Source: Hesseltinella vesiculosa
Lineage: Eukaryota; Mucoromycota; Mucoromycetes; Mucorales; Cunninghamellaceae
Direction: 5' to 3'
DNA length: 64,000 nucleotides
NCBI GenBank assembly: GCA_002104935.1
Contig: MCGT01000030.1
Span: 1-64,000, forward strand
A program made the position numbers and the translations under genes. Shown in pieces: positions 11,734-23,909 of this stretch. Under the pieces are notes generated by a model, which was not told where the DNA came from, ran no database searches, and worked only from the letters and a program-made list of their open reading frames with translations. Within the stretch, counting starts at the first letter, position 1. Every line of letters starts with the position of its first letter.

Positions 11734-12877
11734 GGCTAATCAAATATGTATAATTGGAGAAAGGATAAAAAACGAATGGAGAAAAAAAAAGTGGGAAATA
11801 AAAAAAATGATAAAAACCGGAGAGTCAAACTGAGCCTGGGATCCTCTCCCAATTGTTGATCTTCAACGACAATCAACGCACCGCTTGAAGTCAAGCTCCC
11901 TGAGACATCACCCGTGCTTTACAGTTTTCCAAACGACGATTTCTCGTGCGTGGGTCAATAGATCGTTTATCTGAGGTAGGCGCTATTTTATTATTGATAT
12001 CAAACAAGTAACTCTACAAGAAAAAAAAAAGTGGGGTCGAGAAACGATGCCAACGGTCCAATCGTATCCAATCGACTTGGGTAAATGAAATTCCAGGGAA
12101 ACCCATATCACCCCCTCGCCTCTCATGTTTCTATCCATACATGATGCAATTTTTTTTTACACATCCCTGTATCGATGGGGTCTCGCAAATGTGAATTGTA
12201 CCAAAAAAAAAAAAAAGCCTCGTCCCGGATAAAGTTTGCATTTGTCTGTAACGATATTTGGTGCTTTTGGCATACGGCGTTCTCGATCCGTTGTCACACC
12301 CCCTCACCCTTCTCTCTCCTATTACACACGTCCCGTATGTAACATAAAACATTAGAAGGGATAGTTAGGTCCGAGTAAGTTAAAAGAAAAAGCTTCAGGT
12401 TGAACTTTTTTTCCCCTTTGCTTATTATTTCTAATCAGAGCACATGGTAATTGTTTTTCCGTGGGCAGCTTTTATCTTGTTCAGTTTTACCTTTACTTCT
12501 CCATTCATCTCCCTTTCAGCCTCCCGTGCTTCAATTTAGCCTAAGCAGGTGAAGAGTGGCAAAATCGACTCTCCATCATGTACCAAAATCAGCTTGCGCC
12601 ATTCCCAAAAGGCGTTTCAATGTATGCAGTGATTGGTGCACGAAGAAACACAGCTCACGATGTGCATGGCAAGTTCGTAAAGCTTGTCATTACTCGCATC
12701 CAGCCCCTCAACAACTGCGGAGGCCGGCGTTGATCCGTCATCCGTCATTGGTAGGAGCAAATGCCAACGACCTTGGCCCTTCTCATCTGAACGCCACTTA
12801 AAACCCCAACACTTAGCAGGTGTCATTTTGTAGATACAGGAGGGGGGGCATTGCTTTTTCAAGTGAAAGTATCCTCG

Positions 12878-12908
<31 letters not shown>

Positions 12909-13171
12909 GATTTTTCAACATATTGGAATAAGCATTTTCTGATGGCAAATTAGAGCACAACGTTAACCTCAGGCGGTGATATGGGCTGGCCCTCCTCAGC
13001 CACGCCTCATTGTTTGCTAATCCTTTTTTTTTTTTTTTCCCCAATCATACAAAGCTTCTGGATCGCCTTGTTGATTGTTTTTTCCAACTCGACTTTCTTT
13101 TTTTACAAGGGGAAGACCTGAAAAGGTGGTGATCCCTTTCGTTTTCCTTTTGAATTTTTATTTTTTTTTCA
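11734..13171. other. Intergenic, divergent promoters
   Basis: This spacer separates the bZIP gene (minus) from the multicopper oxidase gene (plus), so both promoters lie here. It contains long T-runs near 12880 and 13025. I see no coding content or named motif. Confidence 0.4.
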
Positions 13172-15113
13172 ATGATTTTGCCAGCTCTTTTACTGACATG
13201 GCCGCTGGCAATATTCGGAGCCGACCTGGTTCCACGAGATTCTGTCGTATTTGAAGAACCCATCAAGGTGTTTGACTTGCATATCAGCCAGGCCCACATT
13301 GATCCAGATTGCTCGGACGTGCCCATTTTGAGCATGCTTGTCAATGATCAAATGCCTGGCCCACCCATTGAGGTGACACAAAATGATCGTGTGCGCATCA
13401 ATGTGTACAATGACCTTCCAACGCTGTCCCATAACTCCACAGAGAATGATCTCACCATTCACTTCCATGGTATTCGGCAATACCAAACTGTGCACGCGGA
13501 TGGAGTCCCGTATATCACCCAAGATCCGATCCGACCAGGCCAAACCTACACGCATGACTTCCGTCTAGTCAACCAAGCTGGCACCTTTTTCTACCATGCT
13601 CATTATGGCCTCAAGGAGCAAACTGTATTTGGAGCCTTTGTGGTGCACGAGGCTGAACCTTTACCATTTGACATTGACGACGAACGGACCATTCAGCTGA
13701 GTGAGTGGTGGCACCGAAGCGTTCCCGACTTTGAAGACTACCTTATGACATCGCGATTCAAGTTGATCCCTGAGGCTGAAAGTGTATTGATCAACGGCCA
13801 GACTTTATTCAACGACACCCACCCTCCCAGTGATCTCTCTGGCCAATGCCATGGGCACTCGGTGATATCTGTGAATCCTGACAAGACATATCGGTTCCGC
13901 ATCATTGGCGCCACCACTTTCCGTACCTTGTACTTTGCCATCGCTGGTCACAACATGACTGTGATCGAGGTCGACGGCGAAGCTACCAAGCCTTACACAC
14001 TCACAGCTTTAGAAGTCACGCCTGGCCAACGATTTTCCGTGCTGGTCCACACACAAAAAAACCCTACTCATCACGACTATCTCATTGCTACCCAGCGTGC
14101 CTGGTCCGATAGCGAAGTGGATCGCCATAGCAATGGCAACGCCATCCTTCGGTACACAACGGAAAAAAAGGATAAGGTAAAGTTGAAAAAAAAAAAAAAA
14201 AAGGGACGACCGGTGTCTGATTGTTTTTCAGCGCCGTGCCCGTCGATGGAGTGAAAAGAAAGTCGTGGAAGACAAGAAAAAGAAATCGGCAGGTGGAGTA
14301 AAAGACCCTGAGCCCGGATCTTTTGCAAAGGTGGCAGCAAGCAGCATGGACCACACTTCATTTTCTTGGCCCAAGGACCGCGTAGGCTGGATCTGGGACG
14401 ATTTGGAACCCATTTATGGCGCCGATCCTGTGGTGAACAAGGCGCCATCTCGAACGCTTGTGATGCGGGCTGCCGAAAAGCATATGGGTGATGGCTCGGT
14501 GCGCTGGTTTATCAATGACAAGGCATTTCTCGAGAGTGGCCATCAGAATTTGCTGGCCAACTTGGTCTCAGGTAAACGACCACGGCCCATGAGCATGCAC
14601 CGCTACCGCAACTTGGATTCTTTGCTCAGCCAATCCATTTCCAACCCTCTTGATTCTGGCTACGACCCTGCTCTGGGCACATATCCCATTGCCCATTATG
14701 AAATCATCGATTTGGTCCTGGTGTCTACCCATGCCCCTGGTGCTCCCTGCCGTTCTCACCCTTGGCATACGCATGGCCACAGCCACTTTGAAATTGCCCG
14801 CGGTCCTGGTGACTACAATGAGACCTTGCATGGCCATTGGCGCAACTCTCTATCTCCTCTACACCGCGATATCACGCTGGTTTATCCTTGGGTGGACCCC
14901 GAGCTGGAAGCAAAATACAAAAACAGCGGCAACCCCATTGCCTGTGGCTGGTCCAAGATTAGACTTGTAGCTGACAATTCCGGCATCTGGGCCGTTCACT
15001 GTCACAACACGCCTCATATGATGATGGGCATGGGATTTATCCTAGAAGAAGGCCAAGAAATGATCCCCCGCGTCAACGTTCTCGCGGCTGCAAATGACCC
15101 TCTTTCTCTGTAG
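13172..15113 (+). CDS. Secreted multicopper oxidase (laccase/ascorbate-oxidase-like)
   Basis: Oxidises a substrate at a type-1 copper and reduces O2 to water at a trinuclear centre. Exons 13172-14176 and 14232-15113 give 628 aa, normal for the family. Residues 1-16 form a signal peptide (MILPALLLTWPLAIFG), so the enzyme is probably extracellular. All four copper motifs are visible: HFHG (97-100), HAHYG, HPWHTHGHSH and HCHNTPHMMMGM (from 591), the last giving the type-1 Cys and axial Met. There is no C-terminal membrane anchor, so it is not a typical Fet3 ferroxidase. The intron falls in a Lys/Arg-rich stretch (KKDK, then RRARRWSEKK and EDKKKKS) that the family usually lacks; it would be a basic insert between cupredoxin domains. 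The natural substrate cannot be read from the sequence. The gene converges on the NEDD8 gene. Confidence 0.9.
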
Positions 15114-15304
15114 ATGACGAGGGACATTGACTGATCCTCGCTTAGAACTCCACACTGGTTGTCAACTTTCCAATATGTAAAAAACCAAAGGCGTTTAATT
15201 GTTGAAATAAATCTTTGTTCAGATGCAACACAACAGAAAAAAACAGCCGAGGACAACGTGAAGGTATATTGTTTTTAAAAATAGTAACGACTGTGCCATC
15301 CCAC

Positions 15305-15811
15305 TTAATAGCCACCGCGAAGTGCCAACACCAAGTGAAGTACAGAGCCACCTTCAATAGCATACTGCTTTGCCGTCATTTCATCAGCCCTGTTGCAAAC
15401 AAAAGAGAAGATAAATTCATTTTTGTTCCCAAGGTGGGCAGCAATGACACGTCAGCAAAGCTACGGTTGGACGCAGTTCCTTATGATTCCCTCCCTCCCT
15501 TACATTTGCTTGCCACCATAGATTAATCGCTGCTGAGGAGGAGGGATACCCTCCTTTTCTTCTACACGTTCCTTGATGCGAGCAATGGTATCATTGGGCT
15601 CGATATCGATTTCAATCTATTGATGGTGAACAATTAAAATTTTAAAAAAAACCAATTATCATCAGTGTCATCGAGCTATTGCAGTTGTTGAATTCGTGCT
15701 ACTTACTTCTTTGCCAGTGAGTGTCTGGGTAATAGCATTATTCGTGACAAGGTTAGAACACATGATCGAATCATCTTTGGTTTAATTGCCTACCTTGACT
15801 TTGATAAACAT
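15305..15811 (-). CDS. RUB1: NEDD8/RUB1 ubiquitin-like modifier
   Basis: Ubiquitin-like protein conjugated to cullins to activate SCF-type ubiquitin ligases. Exons 15794-15811, 15707-15724, 15504-15616 and 15305-15389 give 77 aa: MFIKVKTLTGKEIEIDIEP at the start, [13 protein letters not shown] in the helix, and [11 protein letters not shown] at the end. The first two exons are only 18 nt each. The conserved Gly-Gly is followed by one Tyr, so the precursor needs C-terminal processing (Yuh1/UCHL3-type) before activation. Ala at the position where ubiquitin has Arg72 (LALRGG) is diagnostic of NEDD8 over ubiquitin. Confidence 0.95.
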
Positions 15812-16090
15812 TCTCAGTGAAAAAAAAAAGGTCAGAAAAGGGAAAAGAAAGGCACTGTGCTGCTTTTGTTGGCTGGTTCGTTTTTTTTTTTTTTTTTTGT
15901 TCCATTTTTATTTTGCGTTGTACGAGGATGGAAAAAAAAATTGACAGCAAAATCTAACGAAAACCTCAGGCCATTTTCTTTCAATTAAATGATGGAGAAA
16001 AAAAATAGAGTCGCGCGAGGGTAGAGTGACAAGAGACAAGGATGAGGAGGCAATGGGAGATGAGAGTGGGGGATACTGGAGGAACCGAAT

Positions 16091-18492
16091 TTAGTAAACA
16101 CGGGCAAAAGGAGGAACGGCCTTGCATTCGTTTTCATCCAAGGTAGTGTCAGTGACGGCACGGTAGCTGAGCTTGATTTCACCGGTTTCTTGGTCTTGAA
16201 CAGACAAGGTGTGCTTCATCCATTTTTCGTCGTCACGGTCGGGGTAATCATCACGAGCGTGAGCACCTCGGGATTCGGTACGGACGGCGGCAGCGTGCAT
16301 GGTTTGAGCAGCGCAGGTCAACAAGTTTTGCAATTCCCAGGTTTCGGTCAAGTCAGTGTTCCAGATCATACCACGGTCGGTGACCTTGACGTCCTTGAAG
16401 GACGTGAACACCTTGTCGATGTTCTTGCAGCCTTCGTCAAGGGTTTCTTGAGTACGGAAGACAGCGGCATCGGATTGCATGACCTTTTGCATGTTGAGAC
16501 GGATTTCGGCAGTGGATTTGTCACCGTCAGCATTGCGCAGTTCATCGAGACGTTCGATGGTCTTGGCACCAGCATCAGCAGCGAAAGGCTTCAAGGGGGT
16601 GTTAGGTTCCAAGGTTTCGGCAATATGGTGGGCAACGGCACGGCCAAAGACGACGATGTCCAGAAGGGAGTTGGCACCCAAGCGGTTAGCACCGTGGACA
16701 GACACACAGGCAGCTTCACCAGCAGCATAGAGACCAGGCACAACCTTGTCTTCACCGTTTTCGTCGACGGTGATGACTTCACCAGTGTAACGAGTGGGGA
16801 TACCACCCATGTTGTAATGGACGGTGGGCAGGACGGGAATGGGTTCCTTGGTGACATCAACACCAGCAAAGATACCGGCGGTTTCAGAGATACCAGGGAG
16901 GCGTTCTTGCAAGATTTCAGTAGGCAAGTGGTGCAATTGAAGGTAGATGTGGTCCTTTTCGGGACCAACACCACGACCGTTCTTGATTTCCATGGTCATG
17001 GCACGGGACACAACATCACGAGAGGCCAAGTCCTTGGCAGTGGGGGCATAACGTTCCATGAAACGTTCACCTTCACCGTTGATCAGAATACCACCTTCAC
17101 CACGGCAGCCTTCGGTCATCAAACAGCCAGCACCGTAGATACCAGTAGGGTGGAATTGGACGAATTCCAGATCTTGCAAGGGGAGACCAGCACGAGCAAC
17201 CATAGCGTTACCGTCACCGGTACAGGTGTGGGCAGAGGTACAGGAGAAGTAGGCGCGTCCGTAACCACCAGTGGCCAAGACAGTCTTGTGAGAACGGAAA
17301 CGGTGGAGAGTACCATCTTCCATGTTCAAGGCAATCACACCCTTACATTCACCGTCTTCCATGATCAAATCCAAAGCAAAGTATTCGATAAAGTAGTTGG
17401 TGTCGTGACGGAGAGATTGACCATACAAGGTGTGGAGGATAGCATGGCCAGTACGATCAGCCACAGCAGCACAACGGTAAGCTTGACCACCTATGGAAAA
17501 TTTTAAGATTTTTTAATATGCATAAAAGCAACCAAGTCCTTTTTTATTTTTATTTTTCACTTACCCTTGCCAAACTTCAAACTTTGACCACCAAAGGCAC
17601 GTTGGTAGATCTTGCCTTCTTCAGTACGAGAGAATGGCACACCGTAGTTTTCCAGTTCATAGACGGTGTGGGGGGCTTCACGACACATGTAATGAATAGC
17701 ATCTTGGTCACCCAACCAATCAGAACCCTTGACAGTGTCATACATGTGCCATCTCCAGTCATCTTCGGTCATATTGCCAAGAGCAGCATTGATACCACCC
17801 TGAAAAGAAAAGTGAATCAGTTTCCTGTCAACCATTTTTTTTTTTAGAACACTGGTTATTGAAACATACTTGAGCAGCCACAGTGTGAGAACGGGTAGGG
17901 AACAACTTGGTGATACAGGCAGTGTTCAAACCAGCTTCAGCCAAACCAAAGGCAGCGCGAAGACCAGCACCACCAGCACCAACAACCACAGCATCATACT
18001 CGTGATCGAAGATGGGGTACTTGCCAGCAATGGAGCCCTGGAGAAAAATAAACATAAAACTCGTCAGTCACCTTTTGCCCAATAAAATACAAATCGCCAA
18101 TGACGAATAGATGATGTTAGTCCTGATCTTACAGTGGCTTCCTTTGCATTCAAAGGAGAAGTAGCCATCACTTGCATAGCTGGCTTGGAGTGATGAAGAC
18201 CGCGGACAGTCATACGACCAGCAACGCCTATACGATATTTTAGTAAAAAGAAAATAATGCTTTGGTGAGCAACGGATCCAAGATGATTGATGCTGGTGTT
18301 TATGCTTATCACTTACGAGAAGCGCGTGCCTGATAAATTTGACGTAACCATGAGAAAAATAAAAATAAAAAATGACATGAGTAAAAACTTGTGTCTCAAA
18401 TGTTACTGCTTGCTGGATTCTTATATGTCTTTTTTTTCCCAAAAAAAAAAGCGAGTTCTTACCACAGAAGACGATTGCAATAGCTTCAACAT
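16091..18492 (-). CDS. SDH1: Succinate dehydrogenase flavoprotein subunit, mitochondrial
   Basis: Catalytic subunit of complex II: oxidises succinate to fumarate and passes electrons from FAD to the iron-sulfur subunit. Six exons (18463-18492, 18317-18329, 18133-18227, 17870-18037, 17565-17799, 16091-17490) encode 646 aa, the usual length. The N-terminus ([19 protein letters not shown]) is a mitochondrial presequence. The FAD fold begins with [13 protein letters not shown], the covalent FAD His is in [10 protein letters not shown] (His ~97), and substrate-site segments FHPTGIYG and TEGCRGEGG follow. The C-terminus ends in PPFARVY. The second exon is a 13-nt micro-exon (GCACGCGCTTCTC) completing the presequence. 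Neighbours are NEDD8 and FMP27, without functional linkage. Confidence 0.97.
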
Positions 18493-19379
18493 GGTTGCCC
18501 TTGATAAATCAATAAAGTAGGTGGAAGAAGAGTGGGGAGAAGAAGAAAAAAAAAAGGGTGAGAAGAAAAACAAAAGCGAAAATGGTAAACAACGATGACC
18601 TTATTTTTTGGTGTGCCGTCCCCTCCACGCTTGACTGGGTTTCAATAATTATTTTTCCCCCCCTTGCCTTTGGTGGCAAGGGTGATTGCAAGCATGAGGG
18701 CACGTCCTAATTCTCTAGCACTTTATTGCCTTTTACTATTATAATCATGACAGCAGCAAGCAATTTAATACGACCATTCCATCCTGATATATCCATCTTC
18801 TGATACTATAAGAAGCAGATTAACGAATTTAGAGCACGTCGTCGATGGATGGATGTATGGATGGATAGTAGGAAGGATGGATGGATGGTGTTTTATTTCA
18901 CGGTTCCCTTTGGTCCCATTTGCTATTCTGATACCAATCATGGGGTATGAACGCGCTGCCTACACGTCTCTACCTTCTTTGGAACTATTTCCAAGTCACA
19001 CGCAACATTTGGGTTTTGACGAGACGAAGGTTTTGCTCAGGATTTTCTGCGAACGCCAGCGGAAATTGAAATTTTGGCTGAAGAGGATCACAGTGCAAAG
19101 CTGAACTTAATAAAAATTGCAACTCTCTCTGACACCAGGAGGAAGACTAAGAGGCAACAAATTGCACTAAGTATGATTTCGCGCGCACTTGGTTTTGCTT
19201 TTTTGCGCATTTGAAAATGATTTGGCAGTTTGTCCGATTGGTTCAACCCGTCAAAAATGTTTACCCACTGCTCAAAGATATACTTGGGAGTTGGCCTCCG
19301 CCGATTGCTAGGAAAACGTTCGTTTCATTTATATACAAACGGCTACAGTAAAAAAAATATTATATACAATAAGGAAGTT
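18493..19379. other. Intergenic with GGAT repeat
   Basis: Holds the SDH1 promoter and the FMP27 3' flank. A short (ATGG)n stretch lies at about 18845-18890. No gene supported. Confidence 0.45.
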
Positions 19380-22300
19380 CTATTTGGAAATGCCATTGGG
19401 TGGAGATGCTGATTTTTTCTGCGGCGAGAGCACATTTACAGCGGCAGTGCTAGGGAGAGAGGGCCCATGATAGTGCTTGCCTAGTAAAAGTTGTCCTTTG
19501 GCAACAATTTCTTCGGTAGGTGATCGGTTAGCGCTATCTTGATCCTTGAAGGACGTATCCAATGAAGATATAGATGGAGCAGGTTGATCAGGCTTTTTCC
19601 GCTTGAATCTAAGGGAGTAAAAATGGGAGGTTAGACAGCATCTTTATTTTGTTTCCTTCTTACTTTTTTGTCCAGGATGTTCCAGAACTTGCAGAGACAG
19701 GCTTGTCAGATTCCACATCTTGGATAGAGTCGCTATCAGATCCATCAATGGCATTGTCATCGGAGACACTTTGGCGCTGGGGGGTATCTAAGACGAGTTG
19801 GCTATTTACGGACGTGTCTGGGTACATATAACTATCAAAGTTGAATTCGTGTCGAGGATGTCGTCGTATAGTGAGCTTTTCTTTTAGTAGGGCACGGCTG
19901 TTGTGGAGCAAGGCAGCTCGTAAGAAATCTACAAAAAAAAAAAAAAAAAAAGTCAGCGCGCACATTCAAACGCGCGTTTTTTTTTATCGCTCTCACCTCG
20001 CTTGATATTGGAAAGCAATTCAAACCAGGACCATGTCTTGTTACGATATTCAAGATAAGGTTGTTGGAAAACAAAGTCGGTCAGATCCTCAATGTTCTTA
20101 TCCTTTGGGCCCTGTTAAAAAAAAGGCAAAGAAATGGTTAGGTGTCTTGCTCGTTCTCAGCCACGCCCGTTTTTTTCTTTCTTACCTTGTATGTCAAACA
20201 GTGTTTGGTGCCAGGGATCTTGACAAGAATGAAAGTACGATTGCTTGAGGCACGCTGCTTCATAACTTCTAAATCGTCAGGCTGTTTCACAGGTTGCTTC
20301 ATGCGACGCTTAGCGCTTGGCGAGCTAGACAGGGTAGCCTCATAGGAGGCTGCGTCAAACGCGTCGCTAGGGATAGCTTCAGGTTGGGCCATGGAACGGA
20401 AATTTTCAATGGTAACTGAGCGTGCGTATCCACTGCGACTGGAAAAGCTATCTCGATCTGACTTGATGTCCAAGTTGGCGGAAGCGGATTTCTGCAATGC
20501 GTCGGTGGTCGATAGCGCGGCACTATTTCTCGTGGCGGTAACAAAGCTCGGATGGGAGGACTCGATGGAAAGTATAGATACAGGCGAGGATGGCTGGAAG
20601 TCATGTGTTGATGGCTGAGATGAAGGACGGGTAACGGTCAACTGTGGGGCAGGAGAATCCTGTAACAGGAGCTGTTGATGTTGCTGCAAGTCACGCTGTT
20701 GGCGCTCAGCAGGGAAAAAGTACGTAGCCATGGCTCGTCCAAAGTCGTAGGTCAGTTGCATACGTATGGGATGCAAATTGATTTCCAAGTGCTGAATGAC
20801 CGGGATTCCGCCCACCGGAGCCAAGGCTACAAGGTAGCAGCGCAGCATTTTATGACGGGAAAAGTCTGGTAGTTTTGTTTGGCGGGCATCGATAAAAGGG
20901 GACAAGATATCGACGTAGGCTGGGTTGACAGACGTGTTCTTGACATGAAGCATATCAACTTCAATCGTGTTGATGTGAGTGTGGTCTTCCTTATTGACCA
21001 GACTGAACGTGGTATTGGTGAGGTGCCATTCACAAAGAGGAGTTTCGCTGTCGAGGCGCATTTCCCAACTAATCTTGGCGGCTGAGAAGGTGAACTTCCA
21101 AGTCACTGCATCGCCGCCATGGTGGGAGCCATCGTCTAGGCTGTTCGCTGTGCGGCGGTGGGTTTGCTGCATAAGTTTAAAGGCTTCCATGCCGAGGTAC
21201 AGGTCTTCGCAGGCGCTCTGCAGTGCAACACGGACTTGGCGGAAATCGGCCATGTTTTTGTCGTCTAGGAGCGCAAGGTTTTGCTGGTATTGATCGCGGA
21301 GGCCAAGGAAATGGCGTACACAGTTCTGCAGCTCGACAATGTTATCTGTCGCGTCAAATATGCTTCCTTGGTCGGCAGCCATCATAATGTCATGCAGTCG
21401 TTCCAAACGCTCCTTCTTGCCTGGCTCCTTGTACAGAAGCAGGTCTACCACCACTTCGTAGATCGCGTTGTACTGGGCCGAGTCTGCAGTCAGAGCCAGT
21501 TCCAAAAAGTCGAGGTAGACAGCGTCACAACGTTCTTCAAAAGGATGATGTTGAGCAAAGACGGGCGAATTACCATGGTGAGCTTTGAGTCGCAATTCGT
21601 TGTATCTGTCAATCAGGATAGTGGGCGACACATGGGTGCCAACCCGCTGGAACTTGTCGCTCCTACGAACATAGCGAATGACCATCTCTGCAGGGATCCA
21701 GGCAAGCCAATGCTCATGGCCCTTGGCACCATAGTGGTTGTCCAGGAGCAAATCCACGGTATCAAACTGTTCCTTCTTGGCGACAAAGAATTGAGTGTTG
21801 TTGAGACTGACGATGGTACGGTTCTTGATCAGCTGGATCTCTTCATCTTGTTCCTTATCTTCAGTGATCGCAAAGGCCATGACTTGCATTCGCTCGTTGT
21901 GCATCAACACCAAATTGTTTGGATCATGGTCACTTTGCAAGCTGATTTGCGCATTCAGCAGATCAATCAGGTAGCTGCTGGTCATGCTGTAACCATGAGG
22001 GATGCTTCTTGCTTGGCGAGCAGGGTCATTGACGTGCTCACTGTTGCAAAAATCGATTGATTCAGATTGCTCGAGCAAATCGGGCTTGGCATCCGTTTCA
22101 TTGTTGACGTATAGCTTGGTATCACGCTCAGACACCAGGTACTCCTTTGTAAACAACAGAGGGAAAAAAGCTGTAAGAAATACCATTACAGATTCTTTTT
22201 CATTCTCCGTTTCTTCTTACCAGCATTTCCTGGATAGTTTCCTGGTCTAGACCTTGATCGTTGACTTCATCATCGAGGTTTAATGGGTGAGAGGAGCGTG

Positions 22301-23850
22301 AATGGCGGGGTGATTTGCGGCGTTCTTGCTTGTATTTTTTCGTGATGTCGCGGATGAATTTCACCGACCGGGCAGACATGTAGTATTTGAGGGCACGCGA
22401 ATGAGCTTGCAGGTCCATAAAGTGGTAGACAATGTTGCGTACAGAGTTGTTCCAAATGATTTGCGGATTATGCACAATGTACCGTACCTTGAAATGACCC
22501 ATTATCTCTTCCCAACGCTTGGTGGAGTCCTGGCCAAACACAGTCGAAGTCGATTGGTGACTTTCATCGGACAAATCGCGAAGATACTTCTGTAGCAGAT
22601 TGCGCTTTTCAAACAGGATCTCAGTCTTTTCCACAATGGCCCTCGACTAAAAACAAAATGACTGGTCAGGACCTATTTTCCCGGTCATCCGAAAGAGAGA
22701 GAGAGAGGGGGGGGGGGTGATCGCTGGCATGTCACTGTTCCTACCTCCTTCAATAACGTTTTGTCATCAGGGCGTGCAGAGAGCTTGCGTTCGATGTTGT
22801 CCAATCTTGTCTGGTGTTTACGAATCTGCACGTCAATGTTCTTGCTGCGCTCTTCTAAAAGGTTGATTTGAATGTCTCGAGTATCTGTGAATGATGGCAA
22901 AGCCGGGTGAGCGTTTAAGCCGTACTGTGGTACGATTTTTTTTTTTTTGGGCTAACCTGGAGCAGCACCGATGATGCAGTCATGTGTGCCACGAAGATAC
23001 TGGTACTTTTCGACGTCATTGGGATTGTTTTGCTTGAGATAAAACATGCATGGCGAGTAGGCAAACGGCAGTACTTGAACAGACGGTAATGTGTTGGGAC
23101 TGAGGATGTTGAGCTCCACAAAGTCTTCCATATCCACCCAGGTCGAGTCCACTTCATCTTCATCAGCACGACGGTCAGTGCCTTGCATAAAATCAGGATC
23201 AGCATGATGAAGGGAGCAAGCGTAGTCATCCAGAGTCGTGTCCAGAGAGCTTCGACCAGTTGACTTGGTTGAAGCAGCACCTGAGCTTTTGCCTTCGTCT
23301 TCAGTGTACGTGGCCTTGACGACGCGCAAATCGAGACTGGCCAACTGCAGTTCGGCTTCGTTGACAGACCAAGAGCGTTGCTTGCCTTTGATTTCACGCT
23401 GTTGATGGACATCTACACAGAATTTCTTGACTTGGCCTTTGAGACCAGCCAAGTCACCAAGGCCATTCATACAATCGATTTCGTCGGGGACCAAGTTTTC
23501 GTTCTTGTAGAAATAGCCAATACGTAGGGGATCCACCATGACTTTGTACTTCATCGATTGCATATGCATTCCAAATTTCTTCGGTTTTCGAGGATCGCCA
23601 CGAGGGTAAAATGAGCCGGTTCGAAGTGGGTAGCTCATGTTGCCACCAAACAGACGGAAGCAGAGCAAAAAGTGTTCCACAAAGCCAGGTGTCAAATGAA
23701 GTGAGTTCATCCAAGGCTGATTGCTGTCACGAGGTTGGAGTGCTGGGAAAGCAATGCTGTATTCTTCATTGGTCAGCTTGATGATACTCATGGAAAAATG
23801 GATAAAGTTCGATCGGAAGCCAGCAAATGCATCATAGCCCTATGGGGATG

Positions 23851-23909
<59 letters not shown>

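Noticed and set aside
16190..17506. A 438-codon plus-strand frame fully opposite SDH1
   Set aside because: It is the antisense shadow of the SDH1 last exon, whose codon bias keeps the opposite frame open. It has no domain, while SDH1 is unmistakable.
21281..22060. A 259-codon plus-strand frame within FMP27
   Set aside because: Antisense shadow of the large FMP27 exon; no recognisable domain.
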